Below the pieces are notes generated by a model that did not search any database, was not told the DNA's origin, and saw only the letters and a list, made by a program, of their open reading frames with translations. The position numbers and the translations under genes are program-made. DNA of 39,866 bases, taken from contig CANJBQ010000029.1 of NCBI GenBank assembly GCA_947472645.1, forward strand, positions 1 to 39,866. The letters run 5' to 3'. Positions 14,143-22,198 of the stretch are shown piece after piece (the stretch's first letter is position 1; each line of letters opens with the position of its first letter). Source of the stretch: Burkholderiaceae bacterium (GTDB lineage: Bacteria > Pseudomonadota > Gammaproteobacteria > Burkholderiales > Burkholderiaceae).

Positions 14143-15351
14143 ATGTCTGATGGACGCACAACTCCAGAAGGAGCATTAACTGGTTTTAAGGTTCTGGATC
14201 TGAGTAGGATTCTTGCTGGGCCTTGGTGTGGCATGTTGCTTGGAGATATGGGCGCAGAGGTGGTTAAGGTAGAATCACCCAAGGCGGGGGATGATACCCG
14301 TGCTTGGGGTCCCCCCTTTTTAGAGGGGGAATCCTCTTATTATTTAGGCTGTAACAGAAATAAAAGAGGGATTGCCATTGACTTCGCAGCGCCTGAGGGC
14401 AAGCACTTGCTTGCCACACTGATACCGAAGTTTGATGTAGTTTTGGAGAATTTCAAAAACGGGACTCTCGAAAAATGGGGTTTTGACGCCGCATGGTTTG
14501 AGAGCCATGCGCCACAAGTGGTGCGATGCTCGATTACCGGATATGGTTTAGATGGCCCACTTTCTCAATTACCTGGATATGATTTTATTTTGCAAGCCGA
14601 ATCAGGTCTGATGAGTATTTGTGGTGAGGAAGAGGGCGTCCCGAGTAAGTATGGTGTAGCGATTGTCGATCTTGCTACGGGCATGATGGCTGCAAATGCC
14701 ATTCAGGGAGCTTTGCTTGCCAGATATCGAACTGGTCGTGGTCAACATGTTGAAGTCGCGCTCTACGATAGCTCTATTGCACTTCTAGCGAATATTGGTG
14801 CAAGTCACCTGGCTACTGGAAAAGAAGCAAGACGGTTTGGTAATGGACACCCTACAATCGTTCCCTATACGACATTTAATGCTAAAGATAAATTGATCGC
14901 TCTTGCCGTTGGCAATGACGGTCAGTTTGCGAAACTCGCTGAATTATTAGGTCATCCTGAATGGACACAAGATGAAAAATATCGAACTAATACAGCTAGA
15001 ATCAATCATCGAATCGAGGTTGATGCGATGGTTGGTGCAGAACTAAAAAATATTTCTTCTACGGATTTGATTCCGTTGCTGCGCAAGCATGGCATCCCAG
15101 TTGGACCTGTCAACACTGTAGCAGAAGCTCTAGCTAATCAGCACACTGTCGCACGTAATATGATCGTACAAACGCCACACGCTGTCATTAAAGACTTAAA
15201 GGGGCTCGGAATCCCACTGAAGATGAAAGAAACTCCAACTTCAGTAAGATACCCCCCACCTCGATTAGGTGAACATACTCAGGAAGTATTAAGAGAGTAT
15301 TTAGATCAAGACAGTATTGATCAATTAATAGCCAAAAAGATTATTGCCTAA
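14143..15351 (+). CDS. Family III CoA transferase (CaiB/BaiF type)
   Basis: Family III CoA transferases move CoA between carboxylic acids through an aspartyl-CoA intermediate. The start is the ATG at 14143, one base after the crotonase stop, giving 402 residues as is typical. Seen in order are LDLSRILAGPWCGMLLGDMGAEVVKVE (about residues 18-44), RNKRGIAID, and the predicted catalytic Asp176 in VAIVDLATGM, followed by RTGRGQHVEVALYDS. Members accept substrates such as formyl-, crotonobetainyl-, benzylsuccinyl- or itaconyl/citramalyl-CoA; the sequence does not settle which. It supplies CoA activation for this group, since no CoA ligase is nearby. The gene ends 19 nt before a strong terminator stem. 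Confidence 0.92.
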   Translation: MSDGRTTPEGALTGFKVLDLSRILAGPWCGMLLGDMGAEVVKVESPKAGDDTRAWGPPFLEGESSYYLGCNRNKRGIAIDFAAPEGKHLLATLIPKFDVVLENFKNGTLEKWGFDAAWFESHAPQVVRCSITGYGLDGPLSQLPGYDFILQAESGLMSICGEEEGVPSKYGVAIVDLATGMMAANAIQGALLARYRTGRGQHVEVALYDSSIALLANIGASHLATGKEARRFGNGHPTIVPYTTFNAKDKLIALAVGNDGQFAKLAELLGHPEWTQDEKYRTNTARINHRIEVDAMVGAELKNISSTDLIPLLRKHGIPVGPVNTVAEALANQHTVARNMIVQTPHAVIKDLKGLGIPLKMKETPTSVRYPPPRLGEHTQEVLREYLDQDSIDQLIAKKIIA

Positions 15352-15370
15352 TCATTTCGTAAAAATAAAA

Positions 15371-15406
15371 AAAGCCCTCAGTATTGAACTGAGGGCTTTG
15401 TTTTTT
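15371..15406. terminator. Bidirectional rho-independent terminator
   Basis: An 11-bp perfect stem AAAGCCCTCAG / CTGAGGGCTTT (15371-15381 and 15389-15399) with a 7-base loop is followed by GTTTTTT on the plus strand and by a T-rich run on the minus strand. It lies between the convergent CoA transferase and SDR genes and can serve both. Confidence 0.93.
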
Positions 15407-15418
15407 AAAGCTTAACGT

Positions 15419-16195
15419 TTAAACAGGGGCAAACATTTGTCCACCGTCGACATTAATCACTGAACCACTCAAATAACCACAAAGGGTAGATGAGCAGAAC
15501 ACTGTGAGGTTAGCGATTTCATCAGGCTCAGTCATGCGACCAAACGGTAATTTTTGAGTCAGCTCTGTCCAGCGGGCCTCATCACCTAATTTGTTTTTAG
15601 CATTCGTCTTCATCATGTTTTCCATACGATCACTTCTTGTTGGAGAAGGGTTGATACCAAACACGCGCACGCCATGCTTGTGGCTAGTTGCACCAGTTGC
15701 TTGAGTAAATGCCATGAGGGCAGCATTAGCCGTCACGCCGCATACATATTCAGCGCGGGGAGCTGCGCCGGCCATACCAATAATATTACCGATAACGCCA
15801 GAGCCTTGCTTTTCCATACTCGCTAAATAAATTCTTGTTAAGTTAATATAACCAAACAATTTTAATTCCCAAGCTTGTCTCCAACGCTCTTCATTAATAT
15901 CGGCTAAAGTTCCACCAGGTATAGCGCCAGCGTTGTTGATGAGAATATCTACTTGACCCACTTTTTCAAAAAGTGCCTCAGCTGATTTAGGCGCACCTAA
16001 ATCGCATTCAATAGTGACACACTTAACGCTGTATTTTGACTCTATAGCGGCTTTTGCTCTCGCTAAATTAGCTGCGTCGCGTGAAGTGATGATTGGGGTT
16101 GCTCCCTCGGCTGCATAAGCCATGGCGACGGCAAGACCGATACCTTTTGACCCACCAGTAACAAGAACTTTTTTACCTTTTAACTGCAAATCCAT
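15419..16195 (-). CDS. Short-chain dehydrogenase/reductase with non-canonical active site
   Basis: The fold and cofactor motifs of the SDR family are clear: the Rossmann TGGSKGIG at residues 13-20, NNAG at 87-90 and a C-terminal SGSVINVDGG. The 258-residue length is typical. The usual Ser/Tyr/Lys catalytic residues are not in place: where most SDRs have YxxxKAAL the sequence reads EYVCGVTANAAL, so Tyr and Lys align with Gly153 and Asn157, and the serine region is NIIGMAG. I recall a Burkholderiales SDR subgroup with the same replacement, so this is probably an inherited subgroup feature and not decay. An AAAGG ribosome binding site precedes the ATG. It is divergent from the ABC importer operon and may act on the same substrate. 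Confidence 0.85.
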   Translation of the reverse strand: MDLQLKGKKVLVTGGSKGIGLAVAMAYAAEGATPIITSRDAANLARAKAAIESKYSVKCVTIECDLGAPKSAEALFEKVGQVDILINNAGAIPGGTLADINEERWRQAWELKLFGYINLTRIYLASMEKQGSGVIGNIIGMAGAAPRAEYVCGVTANAALMAFTQATGATSHKHGVRVFGINPSPTRSDRMENMMKTNAKNKLGDEARWTELTQKLPFGRMTEPDEIANLTVFCSSTLCGYLSGSVINVDGGQMFAPV

Positions 16196-16533
16196 ATAAA
16201 TACCTTTCTAAATTAACTTACTTTACAAAATGAGGAGCTACTTGAAACAACCATAATCATATTTTTAATGATCATATGATTAATACGGATATTGAAATGG
16301 GATTGTATTCTTTTTTCTGATTCTTTTAATATTTCTCAATTATGGAAAATCTCAATCGCTTAGGTGGTGAAACAGAGAAACTGAATACAATTCAAATTGT
16401 TACAAAGTCTGACTAGGGAAATCACCTAGAACAAGATGCTTGACGGCAAAGCATTAAAAGAAAAAAATAGTCATTACAATTAAAATCCTAATTGAAAAGC
16501 TGATCAATAGCTAATTTTTATAACGGAGATAGA
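16196..16533. promoter_or_regulatory. Divergent control region between the SDR gene and the ABC importer operon
   Basis: This 338-nt AT-rich gap holds no convincing gene. It contains a palindromic block (16254-16282, listed separately), and a 9-bp inverted pair ATTGTATTC (16302-16310) and GAATACAAT (16383-16391) about 72 bp apart. Near the importer gene a TTGACG box lies at 16440-16445, but its -10 partner is weak. A GGAG ribosome binding site lies just before 16534. A 24-codon ATG frame at 16341 lacks a ribosome binding site and is not credited. Confidence 0.5.
16254..16282. promoter_or_regulatory. Operator-like inverted repeat upstream of the SDR gene
   Basis: Arms TAATCATA and TATGATTA enclose a 13-base centre, and the right half also contains the perfect 10-bp palindrome ATCATATGAT (16271-16280). 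The site is about 60-85 bp upstream of the SDR start, where a regulator could act. AT-rich composition raises the chance of coincidence. Confidence 0.4.
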
Positions 16534-17829
16534 ATGAATTTTCAGAAAAAGTTTTTAACGGCTTTATTGAGCACAGTATCCACTGTAGCATTGGCTCAAA
16601 CGCCTCCTGCTGCACCGCCAGCTCCTCCAACAGAGCTCAAAATTGGAATTGTTTCCTTTTTGTCTGGTCCAGGTGCCGCTCCATTTGGAGTTCCTGCACG
16701 AAATACCGCTGAGTTTTTAGCAGATGCGTTCAATAGTGGTAAAGCACCAGCTCCTTATAACGTTAAAGGTTTTGGTGGTCTTCCGATTAAATTGGTCGTG
16801 ATTGATGAGGCCGGTTCAACAACCAACGTCGTTACTGAGTATCGCAACTTGGTACAAAGAGAAAAAGTTGATCTAGTTATTGGATATGTGTCGAGTGGTA
16901 ACTGTTTAGCGGTCGCCCCTGTGGCTGAAGAGTTAAAAACCTTGACCATGATGTATGACTGCGGGTCTCCACGTCTTTTTGAAGAAAGTCCGAAGAAGTA
17001 TGTTTTTAGAGCGGTTAACCATGCAACGGCTGATGGTGTCGCCGCAGCTTTGTATTTAAAAGCAATTAAACCAAATGCAAAAACTTATTCAGGTCTTAAT
17101 CAGAACTATGCTTTTGGCCAAGATTCATGGGCTGACTTCCAAGGTGCAGTAAAGATGGTGAGTCCAAACTTGGAAGAAAAAATTTCGCAAATGCCGAAGT
17201 TATTCGCTGGACAATATAGTGCTGAGATCTCTGCATTGTTAGAAAGTAAATCTGACTTGATTCACTCTAGTATTTGGGGTGGAGACATGGAAGCGTTTAT
17301 TCTGCAAGCAGGACCACGTGGCCTGTTTAAACAGTCGACAGTCTTGTTGACAGGTGGAGAAGTTGCTATGTTCCGTCTTAATACCAAGATTCCAGAAGGA
17401 ACAGTTATCGGCGCACGTGGACCTTATGGTGTTTATGCACCGAAGTCTGCATTAAATGATTGGTATCGTTCGAATGTGATTGATCGCTACAATGCACCAC
17501 CAAACTTAGCGGCTTATCAAATGGCTCATACTTTTATGGCTGCTAAATTAGCCTTTGAAAAAGCATTAGCAGCAAATGGTGGTAACAAGCCTAACTCTGA
17601 TCAAATTGCTGATGCCATGAAAGGAATGACTTATGAAGGCCCAGGCGGTATTCATAAATTCAATTTAAGTAATGGTCACCAAGCTACTGCTGAGATGGTT
17701 TATGGTCGTGTCAAGCATGTCAATGGACAGATTCAGTTAGTTGATCAAAAGCGATTCACAGCAGAGCAAGTCATGCCTCCAGATGGCGTGAAGGCTGCTG
17801 ATTGGATGGCGTCTGCAGTAAAAAAATAA
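16534..17829 (+). CDS. ABC importer substrate-binding protein (LivK/branched-chain amino acid type)
   Basis: This periplasmic binding protein (431 residues) captures the substrate for the LivHMGF importer encoded directly downstream. It starts with a signal peptide (basic NFQKK, hydrophobic core, predicted cleavage after VALA at residue 21) followed by an unusual proline-rich linker, APPAPP, before the first domain. The domain begins LKIGIVSFLSGPGAAPFG and continues as a peripla_BP_6 type fold with GSTTNVVTEYRNLV and VDLVIGYVSSGNC segments. GGAG precedes the ATG. Binding proteins of this size in Burkholderiales often take aromatic or other carboxylates rather than amino acids. The adjoining CoA-dependent genes support a carboxylate, but the ligand is not defined. 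Confidence 0.92.
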   Translation: MNFQKKFLTALLSTVSTVALAQTPPAAPPAPPTELKIGIVSFLSGPGAAPFGVPARNTAEFLADAFNSGKAPAPYNVKGFGGLPIKLVVIDEAGSTTNVVTEYRNLVQREKVDLVIGYVSSGNCLAVAPVAEELKTLTMMYDCGSPRLFEESPKKYVFRAVNHATADGVAAALYLKAIKPNAKTYSGLNQNYAFGQDSWADFQGAVKMVSPNLEEKISQMPKLFAGQYSAEISALLESKSDLIHSSIWGGDMEAFILQAGPRGLFKQSTVLLTGGEVAMFRLNTKIPEGTVIGARGPYGVYAPKSALNDWYRSNVIDRYNAPPNLAAYQMAHTFMAAKLAFEKALAANGGNKPNSDQIADAMKGMTYEGPGGIHKFNLSNGHQATAEMVYGRVKHVNGQIQLVDQKRFTAEQVMPPDGVKAADWMASAVKK

Positions 17830-17847
17830 TATTTATAAGTAAAAATT

Positions 17848-17876
17848 AAGCGAGGCGAATTTTGCCTCGCTTTTTT
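17848..17876 (+). terminator. Rho-independent terminator/attenuator after the binding-protein gene
   Basis: The stem AAGCGAGGC / GCCTCGCTT (17848-17856, 17864-17872) with a 7-base loop is followed by TTTTTT. It lies between the binding-protein gene and livH, where partial termination would make much more binding protein than membrane subunits, a common arrangement. Confidence 0.88.
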
Positions 17877-17887
17877 AAAGGTTCGGA

Positions 17888-18784
17888 ATGTCCAATTTAT
17901 TAGTTGTATTGATTGATGGTATTAATTACGCAGCTTGGCTTTTTCTTTCTGCAGTAGGTTTGACTCTTATATATGGTGTGATGCGAGTTTTAAATGTGGC
18001 ACACGCCAGTTTTTACTCATTTGGATGTTATGTTGCCGTGACCATCGCCGGTTATTGGTTTACCCATAACTATCCTCCCTACCTCTCTTTTTTCGCCTTA
18101 TTTAGTGGTTCTTTAATTGCGGGCTTTATCGTTGGTTGGGTTCTTGAGCGCTTCTTATTGCGGTATCAATACGCTAAAGACGAGGTGGTGATTTTATTAA
18201 TTACCTATGCTGTGTTTTTAATCCTTGATGATGTTCTTAAACTCATCTGGGGTGTTGATCCTTACTACGCATCCGACCCCTATGAACTCTTAGGTAACTT
18301 TGAAATTGGCGGCATGACTTACCCTAACTATTACATCTTAATGGTGGTAGCTGCTTTGATATTGGGTTGTGGCTTAACTTACATGTTAAAAATGACAAAG
18401 TTTGGTAAGTTACTGGTCAGCGTGATTCATGATCGTGAGATTAGCTCAGCCATGGGGATCAACGTAGGCCGAGTTTTTAGCCTCACATTTTCATTTGGTT
18501 GTGCCCTTGCTGCTATTGCTGGAGGAATTACGACGCCAACGATTTCTGTGGTTCCTGGTCTTGGTGTTGATGTGATTGTTCTTTCATTTGCCGTCGTTGT
18601 GACTGGTGGTTTGGGTAGTTTACCTGGGACCGCCTTAGCCGCGATCATTATGGGTGTAGTGCGATCATTCTGTGTTCACTATGTGCCACAACTCGAATTA
18701 TTTGTAATCTTCACAGTAATGGCTTTAGTACTCGTATTTAGACCTCGTGGACTATTTAGTTTGGCAGAGGCACGCAAGATATGA
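17888..18784 (+). CDS. livH: LivH-type permease of ABC importer
   Basis: This is the first membrane subunit of the importer, a 298-residue very hydrophobic protein with about eight helices. Family features include GVMRVLNVAHASFYSFGCYVA near the N-terminus and the conserved SFAVVVTGGLGSLPGTALAAIIMGVVRSF block near residues 235-258, with a C-terminal RPRGLF. A short AAAGG ribosome binding site lies before the ATG, 11 nt after the terminator T-run. Its stop overlaps the livM start by 4 nt (ATGA). It forms a heterodimer channel with LivM. Confidence 0.95.
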   Translation: MSNLLVVLIDGINYAAWLFLSAVGLTLIYGVMRVLNVAHASFYSFGCYVAVTIAGYWFTHNYPPYLSFFALFSGSLIAGFIVGWVLERFLLRYQYAKDEVVILLITYAVFLILDDVLKLIWGVDPYYASDPYELLGNFEIGGMTYPNYYILMVVAALILGCGLTYMLKMTKFGKLLVSVIHDREISSAMGINVGRVFSLTFSFGCALAAIAGGITTPTISVVPGLGVDVIVLSFAVVVTGGLGSLPGTALAAIIMGVVRSFCVHYVPQLELFVIFTVMALVLVFRPRGLFSLAEARKI

Positions 18785-19725
18785 AATTAGATAAATCAAT
18801 GAGTTTCATGTTTGCGTTTTTGGTTGCGTTGATGTTGGGCTCACCACTTTTGCCTCAGTGGGTATTATTTATTGTGACTTTAGCTGGCGCCAACGGTTTA
18901 GTCGTTTTGGGATTAATGTTATTCATGCGACTCGGGCTTGTTTCTTTTGGACAAGCATTATTTTTCTGCGTAGGTGCATACACTACAGGCATGATGAGTT
19001 TATTGCTCAAGATAACCGATATCTTTTTACTCATGATTGCTAGCGGTATTTTGGCAGGAGTTTTAGCGTATTTATTGGGGTTCTTGTTAGCCAAATATCG
19101 CGCCATCTTTTTTGGTTTGTTATCTCTTGCCTTTTCAATGATCCTTTATGGTGTTCTGGTGAAGAGCGAGACATTAGGATCAACCGATGGCTTCAGTATT
19201 TCAGGCGTGACCTTGTTTGGTTGGCGTCCTGAGTCTGAGCAAATGAAATATGTGCTTTTAGGCATTGCGATATTAACCGTGATGGGGTCACTATTATTTG
19301 TTCATCGCTTATTAAAGAGTCCTCGTGGACTTTTGTTAACAGCGATTCGGGATAATGAAATACGTGCTGAGTATATGGGCGCTTCAGCGCAAAAGACGAT
19401 TCATTTAATTTATGTCATTGCTGGTGTCTTGTCGGGTTTAGGGGGCGCAATTTCAGCTATCGTGGCAGGGCATATTGACCCAAATATGACTTTTTGGACG
19501 TCCTCTGGTGAGTTTGTCTTTATTGCTATTTTGGGTGGTATTGGAAATGTCATCGCACCATTTGTGGGAGCCATCATTTTTGGTGTGATCCAGACGGTAG
19601 CTTATGGTTACTCTCCAAATACTTGGCAAATGACGATTGGTATTTGTTTGATTACAGTCATTCTTTTATTGCCGGATGGTTTATGGTCATTAGTTGCAAA
19701 GATGAGGAGTAAGCCTCGTGTCTAA
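18781..19725 (+). CDS. livM: LivM-type permease of ABC importer
   Basis: This is the second membrane subunit (314 residues) that pairs with LivH. Recognisable features are LVSFGQALFFCVGAYTTGMM around residues 53-72, the cytoplasmic RGLLLTAIRDNEIRAEYMG coupling segment that contacts the ATPases, and the SGEFVFIAILGGIGNVIAPFVGA block near residue 240. The GTG start of the downstream ATPase lies 8 nt before this gene's end, so translation is coupled. No break or unusual composition is seen. Confidence 0.95.
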   Translation: MKLDKSMSFMFAFLVALMLGSPLLPQWVLFIVTLAGANGLVVLGLMLFMRLGLVSFGQALFFCVGAYTTGMMSLLLKITDIFLLMIASGILAGVLAYLLGFLLAKYRAIFFGLLSLAFSMILYGVLVKSETLGSTDGFSISGVTLFGWRPESEQMKYVLLGIAILTVMGSLLFVHRLLKSPRGLLLTAIRDNEIRAEYMGASAQKTIHLIYVIAGVLSGLGGAISAIVAGHIDPNMTFWTSSGEFVFIAILGGIGNVIAPFVGAIIFGVIQTVAYGYSPNTWQMTIGICLITVILLLPDGLWSLVAKMRSKPRV

Positions 19726-20527
19726 GACAATACTTCAAGCAAAGAATCTTAATAAGCGTTTTGGTGCCGTAACTGCTGCAGCAGATATTCAGGTAGATGT
19801 TGAAGAAGGAGCCTGTATTGGTTTGATTGGGACCAATGGCGCGGGTAAAACAACTTTCGTGAACATGATTACCGGTTATTTGAAGCCAGATACCGGAACG
19901 ATTTTGTTTAATAGTCAAGATATTACAGATTTACCTCCAAGAAGAATTACACAACTTGGCATATGCCGTTCTTTCCAAATTCCACAGTTATATAACACGA
20001 TGACTGCGTTAGAAAATCTCGAGGTGAGTTACGGCATTATTGCTCTTCAAGAAAATAAAGGCTCTATCTTTACCGATTCAAATGCCATAATTCCGTCTTA
20101 TGGAAAAAACCCGCGTGATTTAGCGATTGAAGCACTAGAAAAATATGGGCTTCTTCAATACCAACATCAAGTCACTCGAATTTTGCCAGGTGGTGTGCGT
20201 AAGGTTCTGGATATAGCGATGGCTATGTCGACACGCCCTAAAATTTTATTTTTAGATGAGCCAACTAGTGGAGTTTCAGCAGAAGAAAAATTTGACATCA
20301 TGGATATGATTATGAAAGTGATACGTGATGCTGGCACTACCGTTTTATTTGTCGAACACGATATGGAGGTAGTGATGCGATATTCGCAGCGTGTTCTTGC
20401 TTTTTATGAAGGAAAAATTATTGCGGATGATCACCCTGACATTGCTTTAAAGGATGAGCGAGTACTGAAGTACATTGTTGGTCACTCACAAGCGCAACAC
20501 GTATTGGCAGAAAAATCAAATGCTTAA
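19718..20527 (+). CDS. livG: LivG-type ATPase of ABC importer
   Basis: This is one of two ATP-binding subunits (269 residues), starting at a GTG at 19718. It has a Walker A motif GTNGAGKTT at about residues 36-44, Walker B FLDEPTSGV and the H-loop EHDMEVVM. Its ABC signature is LPGGVRKVLDIA rather than the common LSxGQ, a variant I associate with a subset of LivG-like proteins in Burkholderiales. A segment after the Q-loop (ENKGSIFTDSNAIIPSYGKNPRD) is an insertion-like stretch common in LivG. The start overlaps livM by 8 nt and the end overlaps livF by 8 nt. Confidence 0.94.
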   Translation: MSKTILQAKNLNKRFGAVTAAADIQVDVEEGACIGLIGTNGAGKTTFVNMITGYLKPDTGTILFNSQDITDLPPRRITQLGICRSFQIPQLYNTMTALENLEVSYGIIALQENKGSIFTDSNAIIPSYGKNPRDLAIEALEKYGLLQYQHQVTRILPGGVRKVLDIAMAMSTRPKILFLDEPTSGVSAEEKFDIMDMIMKVIRDAGTTVLFVEHDMEVVMRYSQRVLAFYEGKIIADDHPDIALKDERVLKYIVGHSQAQHVLAEKSNA

Positions 20528-21176
20528 AATCAAAGACCTGAATGTTTCGATTCAATCGGTAGATATTTTAAGAAATATCTCCATTGAGCTTCCAACTGCT
20601 AGTATGGCTGGGTTGGTTGGGCGTAATGGAGCAGGAAAGACAACTCTCATTAAAAGTATCATGGGACTACTTCAACCCAAGTCAGGCACGATTGAGTTTG
20701 ATGGGCATGATTTGGTTAAGATGCCAACAAATCTCCGTAACAGTTTAGGGATTGGATATATGCCGGAAGATCGGCGCTTAATTCCCGACCTTACTGTCGA
20801 AGAAAATATTTTAGTACCCGTTTGGGCTAACAAATCAAAAGAACCGCAAGCTCGGTTGGATTATGTTTATCATTTAATCCCAGAGCTGATTGAGTTTGCT
20901 CCAAGACGTGGGTTGCAGCTCTCTGGCGGTCAACAAAAACTCGTTGCACTTGGACGCTCCTTAATGATTGGCACCAAATTACTTTTACTAGATGAGCCCT
21001 TTGAAGGTGTAGCGCCCGCTCTAGCTCAGCGCCTAGCAGAGGTCATTGGTCAGCTCAAGAGCGAGGGAATGGCTGTGATTTTTTCGGAGTCCGATTTACA
21101 ATATTCGCGTCACTTAGTGCAAAAGATTTTTGTGATTGACCGCGGCGACTTGGTTGAGCAAGCCGTCGAGGTTTAG
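20520..21176 (+). CDS. livF: LivF-type ATPase of ABC importer
   Basis: This is the second ATPase of the importer. I start it at the ATG at 20520 (218 residues), overlapping livG by 8 nt; a longer frame from 20475 would run deep inside livG and add residues not found in the family. It has a Walker A motif GRNGAGKTT, signature LSGGQQKLVALGR, Walker B LLLDEPFEGVAP, and YMPEDRRLIPDLTVEEN, a typical LivF region. The family is usually about 230-240 residues, so this one is slightly short at the C-terminus. The next gene, on the opposite strand, ends only 4 nt away, with no terminator between them. Confidence 0.94.
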   Translation: MLKIKDLNVSIQSVDILRNISIELPTASMAGLVGRNGAGKTTLIKSIMGLLQPKSGTIEFDGHDLVKMPTNLRNSLGIGYMPEDRRLIPDLTVEENILVPVWANKSKEPQARLDYVYHLIPELIEFAPRRGLQLSGGQQKLVALGRSLMIGTKLLLLDEPFEGVAPALAQRLAEVIGQLKSEGMAVIFSESDLQYSRHLVQKIFVIDRGDLVEQAVEV

Positions 21177-21180
21177 TTCT

Positions 21181-22188
21181 TCAATGAGGTACCTCGACAA
21201 GTTCACCTGTTTCAACTGATTTCACAATTGCCTCAAACATCGCAATCGTTTGGCCCATTTGTAGTGGGGAAATTGAATAAGGTATTGCCAAACGATCTTG
21301 TGCTACACCTTGATGAAATTTTGCTGGAATTGCTTGAGCAAAGGCATCTAATTCAGCTCTCACGGAGTCTAGGGGAGGTAGTACATGTCGATCGATCCGT
21401 CCGCCTTTGTGACGAACCACAATCTCATTTTCACCAATAGCTTCAATAGAGGCTTGATCACCAAAAATATGAACTCGCCAAAATAATGGAGTAGCACGCA
21501 CCATGGCAAAGTAGCCGCTTAAGCCATTACGAAATTTGACGGTCACTGAAGTTGAATCCCGGGGATCAGGACCAGTACGTTGACTACTGACCATAGCATT
21601 CACATGGGATGCCGGCCCAATTAAATTAATAAATGCCTCAATCATATGGATACCAGTACCAGTTAAACCACCGGCTGGGGACTCTGCTGGTGACTCGCGC
21701 CAGTCAGAAAAAAACTTGGTTGAGTGCTCGTTACTGTAGTGGCCTTCAATATGAAGTATTTGACCTAAGATGCCACTAGCAACCAATTCGCGCATTTTCG
21801 CCATCGCGGGCCAAAAATGTTTATTTTGCCCAACAGCAAGGACAACTTGATTTTTTTCACAAGCAGCAATGGCAAATTGTGCTTCTTGATAGGTGAGGGT
21901 GAGAGGCTTTTCGCAAAAGATATGTTTACCGGCATTAGCTGCAGCAATGATTTGTTCAGCATGCATCGAGTGTGGAGTCGCCAAGACGATCGCCTGAATT
22001 TCTTTATTCGATAGAGCTTCTTCAAAGCTATCAGAAAGTTGCATCGAAAGTTTGTCGGCAAACTCTTGGGTCTGAGGAACTTCTTTAGTAACGCCTAAAA
22101 GAAATTGTAATTCTGTACTTTTATGTTGGATGGCTTGAGCGATATTTTTACCCCACCAGCCCATGCCTATTAATGCTGCATTAATCAT
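21181..22188 (-). CDS. Gfo/Idh/MocA family oxidoreductase
   Basis: This NAD(P)-dependent oxidoreductase (335 residues from the ATG at 22188, preceded by AAGGAA) has an N-terminal Rossmann fold starting NAALIGMGWWGKNIA, where the usual GxGxxG reads GMGWWG. It continues with ATPHSMHAEQIIAAANAGKHIFCEKPLTLT, containing the family EKP motif with its catalytic lysine, and GTGIHMIEAFINLIGPASHV with the conserved His. Members act on sugars, inositols and related compounds. It closes the minus-strand operon with an enolase-superfamily enzyme and a hydroxyisobutyrate-dehydrogenase-like protein, which suggests sugar-acid or polyol-like breakdown. The substrate is unknown. Confidence 0.88.
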   Translation of the reverse strand: MINAALIGMGWWGKNIAQAIQHKSTELQFLLGVTKEVPQTQEFADKLSMQLSDSFEEALSNKEIQAIVLATPHSMHAEQIIAAANAGKHIFCEKPLTLTYQEAQFAIAACEKNQVVLAVGQNKHFWPAMAKMRELVASGILGQILHIEGHYSNEHSTKFFSDWRESPAESPAGGLTGTGIHMIEAFINLIGPASHVNAMVSSQRTGPDPRDSTSVTVKFRNGLSGYFAMVRATPLFWRVHIFGDQASIEAIGENEIVVRHKGGRIDRHVLPPLDSVRAELDAFAQAIPAKFHQGVAQDRLAIPYSISPLQMGQTIAMFEAIVKSVETGELVEVPH

Positions 22189-22198
22189 ATTATTTTCC

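Noticed and set aside
16341..16415. 24-codon frame in the SDR/importer control region
   Set aside because: No ribosome binding site, no recognisable peptide, and short frames are expected by chance in AT-rich DNA.
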